This document shows, piece after piece, positions 1 through 11,075 of a DNA stretch of 64,000 nt. The position numbers and the translations under genes are program-made. The stretch is taken from contig JAWQUS010000004.1 in the NCBI GenBank assembly GCA_036365455.1, forward strand, positions 69,501-133,500, written 5' to 3'. Source of the DNA: Macrosoma leucophasiata (Eukaryota; Arthropoda; Insecta; Lepidoptera; Hedylidae). The first letter of the stretch is position 1. Each line of letters opens with the position of its first letter. Under the pieces are notes generated by a model that was not told where the DNA came from, ran no database searches, and saw nothing but the letters and a program-made list of their open reading frames with translations.

Positions 1-345
1 ACGTCCACTGCTGGAGAAAGCCTTCCCCAAAGACGACGGTGTTGTGCGTCATTAGGGGAGATATGCCATAATCGCCACGCTTGGCATGCGGATTGGCGAT
101 CGCAGGGGCGGTAGTTTTATCGCAGGACGCTGCTACCCATCTCGCGTTATTGCACTAACTACTTATTGTCTATTGTTCTGTCGACTGACTGCACTGACAG
201 TTTTTTACCTACTACCACTTTATTCGAATGTTTGGTCGCCATTTTTGCACTGTGTTGTATGGATTGCACTAGCGGAAGAATTCTCCTCCACTAGACGGTG
301 GTGGGGTCATCACGACCCGATTCCCGATGTCACATGACAACACTG
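1..345 (-). repeat. RTE-type LINE 3'-end derived repeat
   Basis: The first bases (ACGTCCACTGCTGG) are the antisense of the C-terminal RTE coding remnant VQQWTS. The sequence then matches 27925-28235 through shared blocks such as GCCATAATCGCCACGCTTGG and GGATTGGCGATCGC. The two copies therefore share a body of at least 300 bp, which suggests a non-autonomous element with an RTE-derived 3' end or a truncated LINE. The window starts inside the repeat, so its 3' tail is not visible. The open frame across it is not believable as a gene. Confidence 0.65.
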
Positions 346-1164
346 TTCATGTCACAACGTTACCAAATTTATTCGCCACTAAATCATATTTTAGCGGCAA
401 GTAAACTCTGATAGGGTTATCGTTTTTATATTATTTCGCATTAACATGCTTGTGAAATATATTTTATTTTTAAAGAAAAAGGGTTATCGTGTTCCGTTAA
501 GGTACGGCTCCTTAATTTCGGGCGCCAAGACATGACAACTTAGGTCTGAAATGTGGTAACGTGTTTTTTAATTTATGTATTTTTATTCGCTACAGTATTA
601 ACTTACCAGTAGCGTGAACTGGGCGCTTGTCATGCCACCATTATTACTCGTACTAATAAGAACAAATGCGACAGAATTAGAGTGGCCTCCACCTCTGTGT
701 TATCTCAAGCTGATGCTCGGTTACGGAACATGAAGTATGTAGATGTTTTGTGGCATTAGACAACACGGATATCCAAACGGTAGCAATTACCGAACGATAA
801 ACAAGTGAAACATGAGCATATGTTGCAAAGCTCGCCGCATTAACACCTTTTTCTTTAAATTTTTGTGTACTCATTTAGTTTTTGGGAGGAAGCAACAGAA
901 TTTAATGATATTTTTGCTGCAGGTTTTATTCTTATTTAAATTTACTATCATTTTTTTAAAGTAGTTTTACTTTTATTTTATGTCAATAGTTTTCATTATA
1001 GGTAACTTTTAATGATTTTTCGAAAGTGTCTGTAGAGATGTACTCAAAACATTTTATTCCTTTCTTTCTTACTGTCGGGCAAGAATTAAAATACAACAGA
1101 ATCATAAACTCAACAAAAAATATGTTCTTATCCATAAAATATAAGGGCATATAAAAATAAGATC
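346..1164. other. AT-rich stretch, SINE scrap only
   Basis: I see no gene here. Positions about 430-478 repeat the SINE-body segment also seen in both arms of the inverted repeat at 22414-22575 (shared block TTCGCATTAACATGCTTGTG). The rest is AT-rich and unassigned. Confidence 0.5.
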
Positions 1165-1400
1165 TACTTTTAAATTAAAGAAGTGACAGTGATTGCAATG
1201 TAAAGGGGAAATGAGACATTCGACAAATATACTTCTTACATTAGTTTATTACATTTAGTTTTATCTTAGTGATATTCTTGACTATACATAATTTTTTTAT
1301 CTTGTTTGTCATGTACATCAATTGTTATTCACTTTAATTTATTTTGTTTGTTTTTGACGTGTCATAAATAAAAGAGTTTCTGATTCTGATTCTAATGTAA
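1165..1400 (+). repeat. LINE 3' UTR fragment
   Basis: The sequence matches 25680-25905 closely (GAAATGAGACATTC, then TTTAGTTTTATCTTAGTGAT, then TTATTCACTTTAATTTATTT). It also resembles, more distantly, the 3' UTR of LINE B near 36300-36520. It ends in a short TGATTC tandem tail, as expected of a non-LTR element. No coding sequence remains. It is probably a 5'-truncated insertion. Confidence 0.6.
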
Positions 1401-1504
1401 TGTTAACCGCACAGTGACCCAGTAACTGGCGGCTGGCGGCTCGCAGGGGTGCACAACACTTTTTTACGTAATATTGGTAAACAAGCACATAGATTTTTTA
1501 AAAT

Positions 1505-1774
1505 TGAAGTGGAAAACAAGCATGCGGTTCACACTGATGTTTAGTGATGACTGCAGCCTATAGACACCTACACAAAGACCACGGTCAAAATGCATATGAG
1601 TTGCCACTCCTCAGGCCTAAGGTGTTATGTCTCTGTGCCCGAAATTACAGGGCCGTACATTACCTTCTGACCGGAACAAGATAGTGCTGAATACTACCAT
1701 TTAGCGGCAAGTATATTAGTTAATGCGGTGGTGTCTACGACCGCGAGCTTCGTCACTGGAGCTGTACCACCAGA
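1505..1774 (-). repeat. Rep-A copy, near full length
   Basis: On the minus strand it runs from the GGTGGTAcAGCTCC start to the AACTGCATGCTTGTTTTCC-type end. Internal blocks GGCCGTACATTACC and TTTAGCGGCAAGTA are present. Rep-A is a roughly 290-bp unit with consistent 5' (ACTGGTGGTAGAGCTC) and 3' (TGTTTGCCACTTCCATTACA) boundaries, SINE-like in behaviour. It may be a LINE-derived short element. It has no coding capacity. Confidence 0.8.
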
Positions 1775-2024
1775 TGGTACGCCTACAATCATGTGGGATG
1801 GCTAAGTTAAACATCGGCGGAATGAGCGATAACTATTTATTTTTATTCTTTACAAGCACTGCACTGATACAAACATGTCTTACATCTTTGCACGCCGGTA
1901 ACCAAGAGGGCGGACAGGGATGCGCTCATGTGGTGTTGCCATCATGATGTTCCAAATTGAACCCGAATAATAAAAAATAAAATAAAACATGAAAATAACT
2001 CACGAATCCCGCATACATATACAC

Positions 2025-2208
2025 GAAACCTGATGGTCAGAATGCCAGAGATGCAAAAATGCGTTGCCACATCTGAGACCTAAGTTGTTTTGCCTCTATG
2101 ATAGCTGTCACTAGGATACTGCTAAACACTAGCATGTGGCGGTATATATATAAGATAACGCGGTGTGGCCTACGCCCTCAACTTCTGATTCTGTATCTCT
2201 ACCACCAA
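2025..2208 (-). repeat. Rep-A copy, diverged
   Basis: The minus-strand match covers the middle and 5' part of Rep-A (TGAGACCTAAGTTGTTTTGC, GCGGTGTGGCCTACGCCCTC, and a CTACCACC end). It is older than most copies, judged by substitutions. Confidence 0.65.
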
Positions 2209-2295
2209 AAATAATATTTTGTCATATTTGTTAATATGATAACCATTTAGTAAATAGGGCAAATATTAAGTTTTTTAAATTGGCCGTATCATCAC

Positions 2296-2354
2296 TTCAG
2301 CCGATAGACGTCCACTGCTGGTCCATTTTTGGAAAAATCCTTTTCCAAAAATGG
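2296..2354 (-). repeat. RTE 3'-end scrap with 14-bp snap-back
   Basis: ACGTCCACTGCTGG at 2309-2322 is the antisense RTE C-terminal signature. It is followed immediately by a perfect 14-bp inverted repeat, CCATTTTTGGAAAA (2323-2336) and its complement (2341-2354), around the 4-nt loop ATCC. Confidence 0.6.
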
Positions 2355-2439
2355 CTGCGATGATGTTGCAGGCAACCCTAACCGCGACTCACTAACATAA
2401 GGCACTGACAGACCACAGTGCAGACGCGGCTCTTCTTTC

Positions 2440-2600
2440 GCAGTTCGGTTCGTTTGAATATTCATGGGGCCACGAAACGCGCGGAAGCGAGCGCGCGGTT
2501 GCATGAGGAAGGTAAAACGTACCTGGTGAAACATCGCCTCTGAACTGTTGCACTCGCGTTGCACACTTTTTGATCTAACTAATTTCGTAATCGAGCGACC
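2440..2600. repeat. GC-rich block shared with 63140-63250
   Basis: Centred on GGAAGCGAGCGCGCGG and flanked by a segment reading as ATGTTTCACCAGGT on the minus strand. A related arrangement (GGAGGCGAGCGCGCGC next to a VFHQV-like frame) lies at 63140-63250 in the same orientation. The minus-strand open frame over it has no recognisable domain. It may be an uncharacterised repeat. Confidence 0.35.
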
Positions 2601-4808
2601 TACGCTAAGTACTCGTGTGCCGTGTGCGTAATCAAATAATGGTGTGGTGTATAATTGTAACTTTATTGTTATTCCTTTTAAATGGTGCAATTAATTATTG
2701 TTAACCTTCTCTATTGTATTTTCACTGTTTGCATCTCAAAAGACACATAATAAATACAAAATAAAGTTAGTCAAGCGAAGGGGTGTGAAACGGAGATGGC
2801 AGAGCCTGCAGACTTTATCCATTCTTTCACTCCTCATATTTATATAATGAAAGTAACAAACAATCATACAACTCACATTGACGACAAGTGAGTGTTGTAG
2901 AATCAATAACTCCATGAAAACTGTAAACTATAAACCTCAGTGAAGATGTCTCAGTCAGTATGTCGTATGAGTGCGGGATAATATAATACATAATTACACT
3001 CGGTAGAGCTCAACATCACCATTTAACCGCAGGAAGATTAGTGCTTAAGTCTTCGAGCTCCATCACTTGAGCTCTGCTAACCCGTAAATGTAGCATTACT
3101 AATAATACGCGTACGATGGCATATACGTAGATTATAATACTAAGTAAATGATTATTGTGCTGTGCTGTAATCAATCAATCGCAGAATCCACAGACACCTA
3201 GGAAAAATATCTCCGACATTAAAATTTAATACTGAGTCATTTGTTGGTTTGAATGCTTTTCATTGGTCCTCTCATCGCTATACTTTAGAGTTTAGACAAT
3301 ATTTTAGAAAAAATGTGTTGTTGTTATATATAATTAGCCATTGTTGGAATAATGAATAATTAGAAAACATATTTACAGAAATAAAATATATTTTATTTAT
3401 TAATTTAACAATAACCATTTGTAAATCTAAAATACGTAACAATAATGTAAGTTACTCAATTTGAATAAGTAAAATGTGTAATTAAATATGCGTATATACA
3501 ACCCAACAATTGCTTCACATTAAGTAAAATAGTGACTACCTCGCATTTTATGGAAAAATTTAACTTTTTTAATATATACAAAATACGAAATCTTGTTTTT
3601 TCCACAAACATACATGCAATACTCGTACAACGATTCCAAAATTATGAAAATAATGTAACACTAGAAGTGAAAAAGTGTGTAAAAGATATTATAAATTATA
3701 CACATTCATGAAAAAGGTGTAGTGAGGCGTCCGTGAGACGGTCAATTGCAGTGAACAATTGTTTCAAGATTAGTCGTTCCAAATGAGGGACAATCGCTGG
3801 AATCGAAGGCGCTTCCGTGGCGTCGCGCGTACTTCAGTCAGTCAGACCTCCCTAATTCAACTACATTGTGGAGACACGTGTTGCTCGCGACTTCCCCTAT
3901 ATATCTAATGCATATCTCATTTGTATTCGACAAGATCTGTGGACGCTAATATGTCATCATATTAGCGTAAATTAGTACATTATTATGGCTTCTCACTTAA
4001 GAATACCAACAATATTGCTAGTTTTAACATTATGTCTATGAGAAAATAATGAAATCCGTTGACAATTTCTTCAATTGATATCGATAATTTGCTGTTAACA
4101 TTACTAATTTCAAAACTGGACCATCAATTATTATTATATATTCTTAATCCTTTCGTAGATATACAAGAGTCGTATAGCTGAGGCTACATCCTTTTGTGGC
4201 ATTTCATTTACGTAATTTTAAATCAAATACACTAAATCCAAAGTCTGCATTATCTTATTTTCAACATCGAACGCTGTGTATAATCAGTCCAATGCGTGTC
4301 TGATCGTAAAACATGTCAAACCCAACTTAATAATAGAGCTCATAGAGGGCCGGGTAATTTGTTAAAGTACCGGTTAAGTAAAAAATTTGTTACAATATTT
4401 GTAAATTGTTATATGACGTGATAAATTTAACTTTAACGTTAGTCGGTTAGGTGATAAGGGAATCTGTCAACCCTGGTTACTTCAACAATTTCAGAAAATA
4501 CAACTGGTGCATCTCATTCTGTAGTAACTGTTAAAGTCAATGTAACTGTTATTGTTACATTTGACAACCACCGTAACTTTAACAAATATTTTCGTGCAAC
4601 TGAACCATAGGTTACGAATCCAAATAACCGGTCACACAACGTCCGATATTTGATTAGTGAATGCAATTTAATATCACAATAAGGTGTCTCTGGTCACGTG
4701 TTGCTCTAGTGGCCCACAAGGTGCGCTCCTCTCACTCTCGCGCTCTCGGCGCACACGCACGAGTCACGAGTCCTGGTAGAGCGAGTTAAGTTTTAAAATA
4801 ATTAATTT
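2601..4808. other. AT-rich, no gene seen
   Basis: Apart from the Rep-A scrap at 3003-3090, I see no ORF, RNA gene or recognisable repeat. The region is mostly AT-rich. It contains a small imperfect inverted repeat near 4531-4565 (GTCAATGTAAC with GTTACATTTGAC). Confidence 0.5.
3003..3090 (-). repeat. Rep-A fragment
   Basis: Minus-strand 5' part of Rep-A, with CACCATTTAACCGCAGG and CGAGCTCCATCACTTGAGC as the recognisable blocks. Confidence 0.5.
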
Positions 4809-5107
4809 TTACTGGTGGTAGAGCTCCAGTGACGGAACTCGCGGGCGTAGGCGCCACCGTATTACCTAATATACTTGCCGCTAAATGGTAGTGTTCATCA
4901 CTATCGTGTTCCGGTCAGGTGGTAATGTACGGCCCTGTAATTTCCGGTTTAGAGGCATAACACCTAATGCCTTAGGAGTCGCAGCGCATTTGCATTTTGA
5001 CTCATTCTGGTCATTGTGTGGGTGTCTATAGGCTGCAGTCATCACTTAACATCAATGTGAACTACAAGCTTATTTGCCACTTTTATTACATAAAAAAGCA
5101 AAAAAAA
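4809..5107 (+). repeat. Rep-A copy, full length
   Basis: One of the most complete copies. It has the TTTACTGGTGGTAGAGCTCC start, GGCGCCACCGTATTACC, the core GGTAATGTACGGCCCTGTAA, TCTATAGGCTGCAGTCATCA and a TTGCCACTTTTATTACAT end followed by an A-rich tail. The start can fold into a stem (GGTGG with CCACC) enclosing a smaller GAGCTCC-type hairpin. Confidence 0.85.
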
Positions 5108-6169
5108 TGGATCTATCCTTGCCACTAGGCTGCGTGGTAAATAAACGTTTTCCATAAATATCACTAATCAATAACTGGAGCGACACTTGCAGCTATTTAC
5201 TCATCAGCAATCCCCTAAGCCGAGATTTGAACCCACAGACGTCTCCTTTAGGCAGTTGTTTAAATATTTAGAGTGAGAGTGCAGTATTTGCCCCTGTATT
5301 AGACCGTAAGGCCATCTCTTGTACCCTTACCTCTACTTGCCCTACCTCTTCAAATACCATAAAGAGCTCTACTTAAAGTCTTATGTGTATTGAAAGGGTA
5401 AACAGGTCTGTAGCCCATTTACTTTTGTAAATATCCAAAGATCTACATCGAGTTCGTTAACTTACCTCTTTAAATTTCATGCCTGTAACCGTAAAGAGGT
5501 AAGTAGAGATCAATATATGGACTGACACAAGTATGCAAACACCCGTGATTTAGCCTTTATGTTTTAGTGCCCTAGAAGCCGATAAATAGGTGGTAACCTT
5601 TTTGACGTTAATCGGGAACTTCACCAAATGGCGCTGCAAATAATCTGTAATGGAAACCTGCAAATAGAAAGTACTCCCGAACATTCGAAAGGAAATAAAA
5701 ATTCTTGGGAGACTGAATGAACACTTCAGTGGCAATGTGAACTTCGTGTCAGCTTGCTAGCTTGCAGGACAGACACCCATGACCCATGACCCATGATCCA
5801 TGACATCGCGTGTTGCAACATTGTGGACATGTTTCCGTTAATTTATGCGTAACTTACAAAATCTGTCAAAACGTTTATGTTGTTAAAAATGACGGAATTA
5901 ATGAGATTTTTCAAACATTTCACGAGACATATTGCTTCTCATTATTTAGCAGTTGCGAAGGCTTTTTCATTTAGCATAACTCGTGCCCTTGACACTATAA
6001 AAGTTCACGACACGACGGTTGTGACCGCAGGTGATGCCCACGCGCTCTTTACTGCGCGCCACATTGCGAGTACAGGTAAAACCAATATCCATAGCTAATC
6101 CAATTATGTTTTTATGTGAAATTATGTTGACAAACAAGGGGGCAGTTCAAATAGACGGTAGATGAATAA
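5108..6169. other. SINE scraps and a 7-bp tandem
   Basis: Positions about 5195-5250 look like an antisense tRNA-derived B-box region (GAGATTTGAACCCACAGACG). About 5460-5545 is the 3' end of a SINE-1-type element on the minus strand. Positions 5776-5803 hold about four copies of a 7-bp unit, CCCATGA. The rest is unassigned, and the open frame at 5877-6098 has no recognisable domain. Confidence 0.45.
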
Positions 6170-6354
6170 TGCAGCCTTAAGACATCGACACAAAACTCGA
6201 GGTCAAAGTTGAGATGCGTTGCCCAGAGGCGTAATTGATATTTATTACGGAACTAGATAAGTACCGAACACTATAATTTAGCCGCAGATGGATTAAGTAA
6301 TGCAATGTCACCTGCATCCTTGAGCTCCGACACTGAAACTTTACCACCAGTAAA
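6170..6354 (-). repeat. Rep-A copy, diverged
   Basis: A minus-strand Rep-A with its 5' end at CTTTACCACCAGTAAAA. GGTCAAAGTTGAGATGCGTT and AGCCGCAGATGGATTAAGTA are recognisable. Confidence 0.65.
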
Positions 6355-6734
6355 AGCAATTACTAATTATTAATGAGTCGAAATCACCTAAATTTTAGTA
6401 TCTGGTACAAAGTGATAGCAAGTCATTATTTTAAAAAGTCTTGAGTTCTTATCAAGTTGATAAAATTATGACCATCAAATAAACAACTTTGTATGAAATT
6501 TCTTAGGCAGGCGTGAAGAAAAAAAATACCTTACTACCTTTTTATGTAGATATCTAAGGACTTTTGCAATTACCAGCAAAGTGAACTACGAGATCGTATG
6601 CTATGTTCATCATAGGTAAGATCTGTTTCATATGGCTTATTTGTAAATGAGCTAAAAGGTTGACCAAGCAAATTTAAAGTTATTTGTGCTAAATTTGCAT
6701 GTATATGATGTGAACCGCGCGATGTCGCAACGAC

Positions 6735-6790
6735 CCAGTCGGGCAGCCAGGCAGCCGGGCAGCCGGGCAGTCGGGCAGTCGGCAGCCGCA
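6735..6790. repeat. Short GC-rich tandem (GGCAGCCGG-like)
   Basis: Imperfect 8-10-bp tandem units reading GGGCAGCCGGGCAGTCGGGC. It encodes a PGCPAAWLP-like run in one minus frame, which is a by-product of the repeat. Confidence 0.6.
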
Positions 6791-6954
6791 GCGAGTGCCA
6801 AAACAGTTTAGTGTTAATGTTCACCGCTCTGTTATCTCACCCATCGATCTGGAAAGCGTATTACTCAAACGGCCCGTTTACATCGCTGATGGCTGATGGT
6901 CATGTTGTATGTAGAGATCGATGCGGTCACGGAGCTGCTTGCGCAAGCCGCAAG

Positions 6955-7026
6955 GTCACCGTCACCGTCACCGTCACCGTCACCGTCACCGTCACCGTCA
7001 CCGTCACCGTCACCGTCACCGTCACC
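6955..7026. repeat. Hexanucleotide microsatellite GTCACC x12
   Basis: Twelve perfect consecutive GTCACC units (72 bp). The two overlapping open frames here, giving VT and RH dipeptide runs, are products of the microsatellite and should not be annotated as genes. Confidence 0.95.
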
Positions 7027-7484
7027 TAGCTAGCTGCCGCTACTGCTGGCCGCGGAGCGCGTTCATGTCTTTATTAGCGCTATTCGTAAGCTGCGTTGTT
7101 ATACTCTCCTAGTGATATTGATAGATAATCTTGCCAAAATGACCCAGATATCTTCATAGATATAAGATAGATATAAGTAACGTTTCAGAATTTAATTAAC
7201 GTTTTATTATTGTATTTTAAAACATAAGAAGGTTGTATTCTGCATACAATCAAGAACACGATCATTTTGCCTGACCCTTACATGAGATAGATCTCAATTC
7301 ATATATACTCGTAATATATGAAATGACGATGTCATGTTGATATTTTTATAACGAAATAATTTCTCGTAAATATGAATCTGTATCAATAATATGTCTATAC
7401 AACATTATGATTAATTGCAGATTTGATGTCTGCAATATATAATCTGCTTACCACGCACGAAACTTGGCATAAAAACACAAATCT
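7027..7484. other. No gene seen
   Basis: AT-rich sequence without recognisable repeats or coding signal. Confidence 0.5.
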
Positions 7485-7779
7485 TACTGATGGTGCAGTT
7501 CTAGTGTCGGAGCTCGAGGGCGTAGGTTTCAGCAAATTTTAGTATTCAGCATTTTCCTGTTCTGGTTGAAGTGTAATGTATGGTCTCGTTACAGCTATCA
7601 CAGAGGCAAAACAACTAAGGCCTCAGGGATGACAACACATCTGCATTTTGATCTTCGGTTTTCTTTAAGATGTCTTGCGGTGGTGGGAAATAAGCATGCA
7701 GTTCATATTGATGGTAAGTAGGAACTATTTCCTACTTACCATCAATATGAACTGCATGCTTATTTCCCACCACCGCAAG
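7485..7779 (+). repeat. Rep-A copy ending in a 51-bp perfect fold-back
   Basis: A plus-strand Rep-A runs from GGTGCAGTTCTAGTGTCGG to its AAATAAGCATGCAGTTCATA-type segment. The last 51 bp (7674-7724) are then repeated as an exact reverse complement at 7729-7779 around the 4-nt loop CTAT. A transcript would form a 51-bp perfect hairpin. Note that the left arm already reads as the 3' end of a minus-strand Rep-A, so this is a head-on join inside the same family. Confidence 0.85.
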
Positions 7780-8144
7780 GTACATAACAGCAATGTGTGA
7801 CGCCGGGCGGTGTCGGAGCACGACACTAGCAACTTCGTGTTTACACAATTTGCGTGAAACTTAATTATCGCGCCGAAGTGACAATAAGCACGTTTTAATG
7901 ATGCCCATAAATTGCGAAACAATACACACCTGCGAACTTTGTAAGTGATCGATGCAATTTTTATACTAAATGACATTTAAGTTTAATTAACAGCAACACG
8001 CTATTTCTTTGTGGCATATGCCACAAGGACAAGCAGGACGCGGACTTTCTTATTAATGGCACAGCACCCTCGTACACTCACATTGCTGTTCCACCGGCAC
8101 ACGGTAACGTTAAACCACCATTTGGTGGCAAGTAAACTAAACAT
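7780..8144. other. No gene seen
   Basis: Contains only short chance open frames. A segment near 8120 (GGTGGCAAGTAAACTAAA) may be a Rep-A scrap. Confidence 0.4.
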
Positions 8145-8300
8145 CTTTACTGGTGGTAGAGTTTCAATGTTGAAATCTGAAAGAGTAAGTGCTACTGCGT
8201 TACCATATTACTAATTATTACTTAATGGTTAGCAGTATCATGTTGCAGTTAGATGACCTTTAGATTTCGGATGCATAACTCCGTAATTTCTGCGAGAAAA
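8145..8300 (+). repeat. Rep-A copy, strongly diverged
   Basis: Begins TTTACTGGTGGTAGAG and retains TGCGTTACCATATTAC and GATTTCGGATGCATAAC. The later part decays into unassigned sequence. Confidence 0.55.
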
Positions 8301-9183
8301 AAGTGTGGGGTGAAACATCTGTATCTTATTATCCATGTAAACTGCAGTCGGATAGCCCCGAAACGTTGCTAGCAATAAAATAAACTTGCCTTGACATTCC
8401 CGACACCCTACACACCCGACCCGCCACCGCCACACAATACTGTAAGCAGCAACAGCGGCGAGCCACCTGCTGACGTCCGAACTTGACACTTGCACCTCGC
8501 TTTAACGGAAGTAAACATAAAGTGGGTCAAAATTATGCAGGCTGACCCGTGACCCGAGACCCGCGACCCGTACCGCCACACGAACCTCATTATGCAAGCA
8601 CTCAGATTATGAGAAACACTTACTAGCGGTTCTTATTCTAAGCGGAAAGTTTCTTATATCTCATGTTTAGGGTTTAGATGGTAGGATAATATTTTGTGCA
8701 GTATTTAATGAGAAAATAGTAATCTAATCTAATCATCGTCTGTGAATATCAATTATGAAAAACTGTTACTATGGCCCCACTTTTGAAACCGTGAAAAAAA
8801 AACAGCCTCAACATACATTCTATTGCGCGGCGACGAATGTACTTTTATTAAAAAGTTGTTGTTTAATAGCCACACACCTGTAATGGGAGTAGGATCTGCT
8901 GCGTCACTCAAGAGAGTCAACAAAAGAAGTTCAATTGTTCGAACCTTTTCATGGAATGCCGAGTAGATATACTTTAAATGAAACAGTATGTAAATTGACG
9001 AGTGCAGATTGGAAGGTCAAAATTGTTTTAATTGAACGTGCATACTTTTAAAAATTATATTACAAAATATTGAAAAGTAAAAACTTAGGAGGTAGGTTAG
9101 TAAATAAGTTTTAAATTAATATAAATCAACAACAGAAAATATTGAATAATTATATTTTATTTCTTTAAGTTGATGAATAAAAA
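8301..9183. other. No gene; 7-bp GACCCG tandem
   Basis: Positions 8543-8570 hold four imperfect 7-bp units (TGACCCG, AGACCCG, CGACCCG). Otherwise there is no convincing coding or repeat content. The two minus-strand open frames at 8238-8590 have no recognisable domain. Confidence 0.45.
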
Positions 9184-9280
9184 CGTAACTTCACGTATGT
9201 AATCCCCGAAGGGGTAGGCAGAGATAAATACATGCATTCAAGCATACATGCAAACACCCACGACTAGCCGGTTAAAATTA
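9184..9280 (-). repeat. SINE-1 3' end
   Basis: The minus-strand 3' part of the tRNA-headed SINE-1 family: TAACTTCACG, ATCCCCGAAGGGGTAGGCAG, GCATTCAAGCATACATGC and AAACACCCACGACT. The same string of blocks recurs at 20490, 46775, 51590, 56615, 62755 and 63727. Confidence 0.75.
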
Positions 9281-9454
9281 CGAATTAAAAACATGTATTT
9301 TTTAAAAAGTATTATATTTTAATATTTTTTTATTTACTATATATACATTTTAGCCTGATAGTTTTTAAGAACATAAAAAAACTTTTATTGAAATGAGTGT
9401 ATATTTCATATTAATTGAACGATAACACTGTCAACGATATACCCCTTAGGGCGT

Positions 9455-9640
9455 GAGAACACCTCATCACCAATCAACCAATCTGCCGCCAAGTGATAGT
9501 GTTCAGTAGTATCATGATCCGGTTAGATGGTAATGTATAATCTATATCGTTATAGCTATCACACAAGCATAACTTGCGCCTTGTTGTGGCAATTATTTTA
9601 ACTCAGGTTAGAATGTGAATATCTATAAGCTGTAGTATTA
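9455..9640 (+). repeat. Rep-A copy, diverged
   Basis: Recognised by ATCTGCCGCCAAGTGATAGT, GGTTAGATGGTAATGTATAA and ATATCTATAAGCTGTAGT in family order. Confidence 0.6.
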
Positions 9641-10592
9641 GCATATTAAAAAGGCCTGGCAGTTATTTTTAATATATTGTTTATAATAAGTACATAAAAA
9701 ATGTTGTATAAAATATGTAGTTTCATGAATATCGACATGGATTATGGAACAATGACACGACGCATCCATATACGCGGCTGAATACAGCGGCGTGAACAAT
9801 TAACTATCAATTTATCACTGCATTCGTCGCGCACGTTACAAGCGCCACACTTTGGGAAAGGCTGCGACACTCAACGAGCGAACGGCTATCGATACAAAAA
9901 GCCACTAGTACGATGGTGTCTTGGTTTGTTTGCATTATGTATTAAAAATATATTACTAGGCGATTTCAAAATCTGGACTCTATCGATTCTACAAGACAAA
10001 CCAACTACTAAAACATAACATTAAATTATGTTGTCTGTGATAAGAAACAAATAGGTACCCACACGAAATCAAAAGACTGACAGTAACAAGTGTTTCCCTA
10101 ACTGCACCAACACGGTGTCCGATTCAGCATTTTTTCAAGCATAAGCCTGGCGCTAGTTTTCAATTATAGCCAAATCCGACAATGCAGGATGCCGAAGTAG
10201 ACGACGTCTAGTCCGGTCAAGTTTGCTCACTAAACAGGTGTTAGGTTACAAACTTAATATTTGCATAGAGTTTAAAACTGGTACGAGTTTAGAGCATTTA
10301 TGAGGATACCTATAATTATTTAGGTTGAAAAAAAATAACCTTTAAATTTGATTTTTAAATTCATGGAGACTTTTCATATTTCATTTAAAAGGGTGTCTTG
10401 GACATTGGTATAATTTGTTTTTTTTTTTGTAACCTTGAATATTTATCTAAAATGGGTTTTCCAGAAAACTTCCTTACTTATTTATTCAATATGAAAAACG
10501 GAGAACGGAAAAACAAAACATTATTGTGCTGGCCGCTGCTTAAAAACTGAGTGTAACATGAGATTGACGATGAACTACCAGTAGGTACATCG
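9641..10592. other. No gene seen
   Basis: AT-rich. I see no ORF of interest, no tRNA-like sequence and no family repeat. Confidence 0.5.
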
Positions 10593-10869
10593 CAAGAAAT
10601 GTTATTTCAATCGTCGCAGTAACTTAATGATTGATGATTCGTGTATTCGTGTAGATAAGCATCAGTGTAGCATGCAGTATATAAAGAAAACAGCTTGTGT
10701 GTTGCTAGATGATCATCTAGCAACAAACAGGCTCGCTTTTTAAAAGTTTTACGGTTTTTGTCATTCTTTTGTTTTCTTTATACGCTGCATGCTACACTGA
10801 TGCTTATCTACACGAATACACGAATCATCAATCATTAAGTTACTGTGACGATTGAAATAGCATTTCTTG
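10593..10869. repeat. 99-bp near-perfect inverted repeat
   Basis: Arms at 10593-10691 and 10771-10869 are reverse complements at 95 of 99 positions by eye. The 79-bp spacer contains its own perfect 24-bp palindrome (10701-10724, half-site GTTGCTAGATGA). Just outside the right arm lies another 16-bp palindrome (10871-10886, TTGGTTGATCAACCAA). No target-site duplication is obvious, so it is a fold-back element or a long-hairpin RNA source rather than a proven transposon. Confidence 0.85.
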
Positions 10870-10954
10870 GTTGGTTGATCAACCAAACGGTCAAACCAGC
10901 GCTTTTGAAAACAATTCTAAAACAAACGTTGTTGTATTCTGTATTTTTGCGAGC

Positions 10955-11075
10955 TACTGACGTTTCTGTCGCTAATCAGCTTCCGTGGTCTAAGGCAGAT
11001 GGAACGTTGGGTTGATTTTAAAAATAATTTTAGTTTAATTCGATATAAATCCGTAAAAATTGTTTTATTTCAAAA
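10955..11075 (-). repeat. Rep-F copy (minus orientation)
   Basis: Shares CAGCTTCCGTGGTCT, TTTTAGTTTAATTCGATATA and AATTGTTTTATTTCAA with copies at 56160-56485 and 60450-60610. The family is unidentified; it may be a MITE. Confidence 0.55.

Noticed and set aside
6735..7026. CRISPR-like repeats (tandem GGCAGCCGG and GTCACC)
   Set aside because: No spacers between units and clearly eukaryotic DNA; these are simple tandem repeats.
6811..7112. Two overlapping frames with long VT and RH dipeptide runs
   Set aside because: They are translations of the GTCACC microsatellite at 6955-7026 and lack any other domain.
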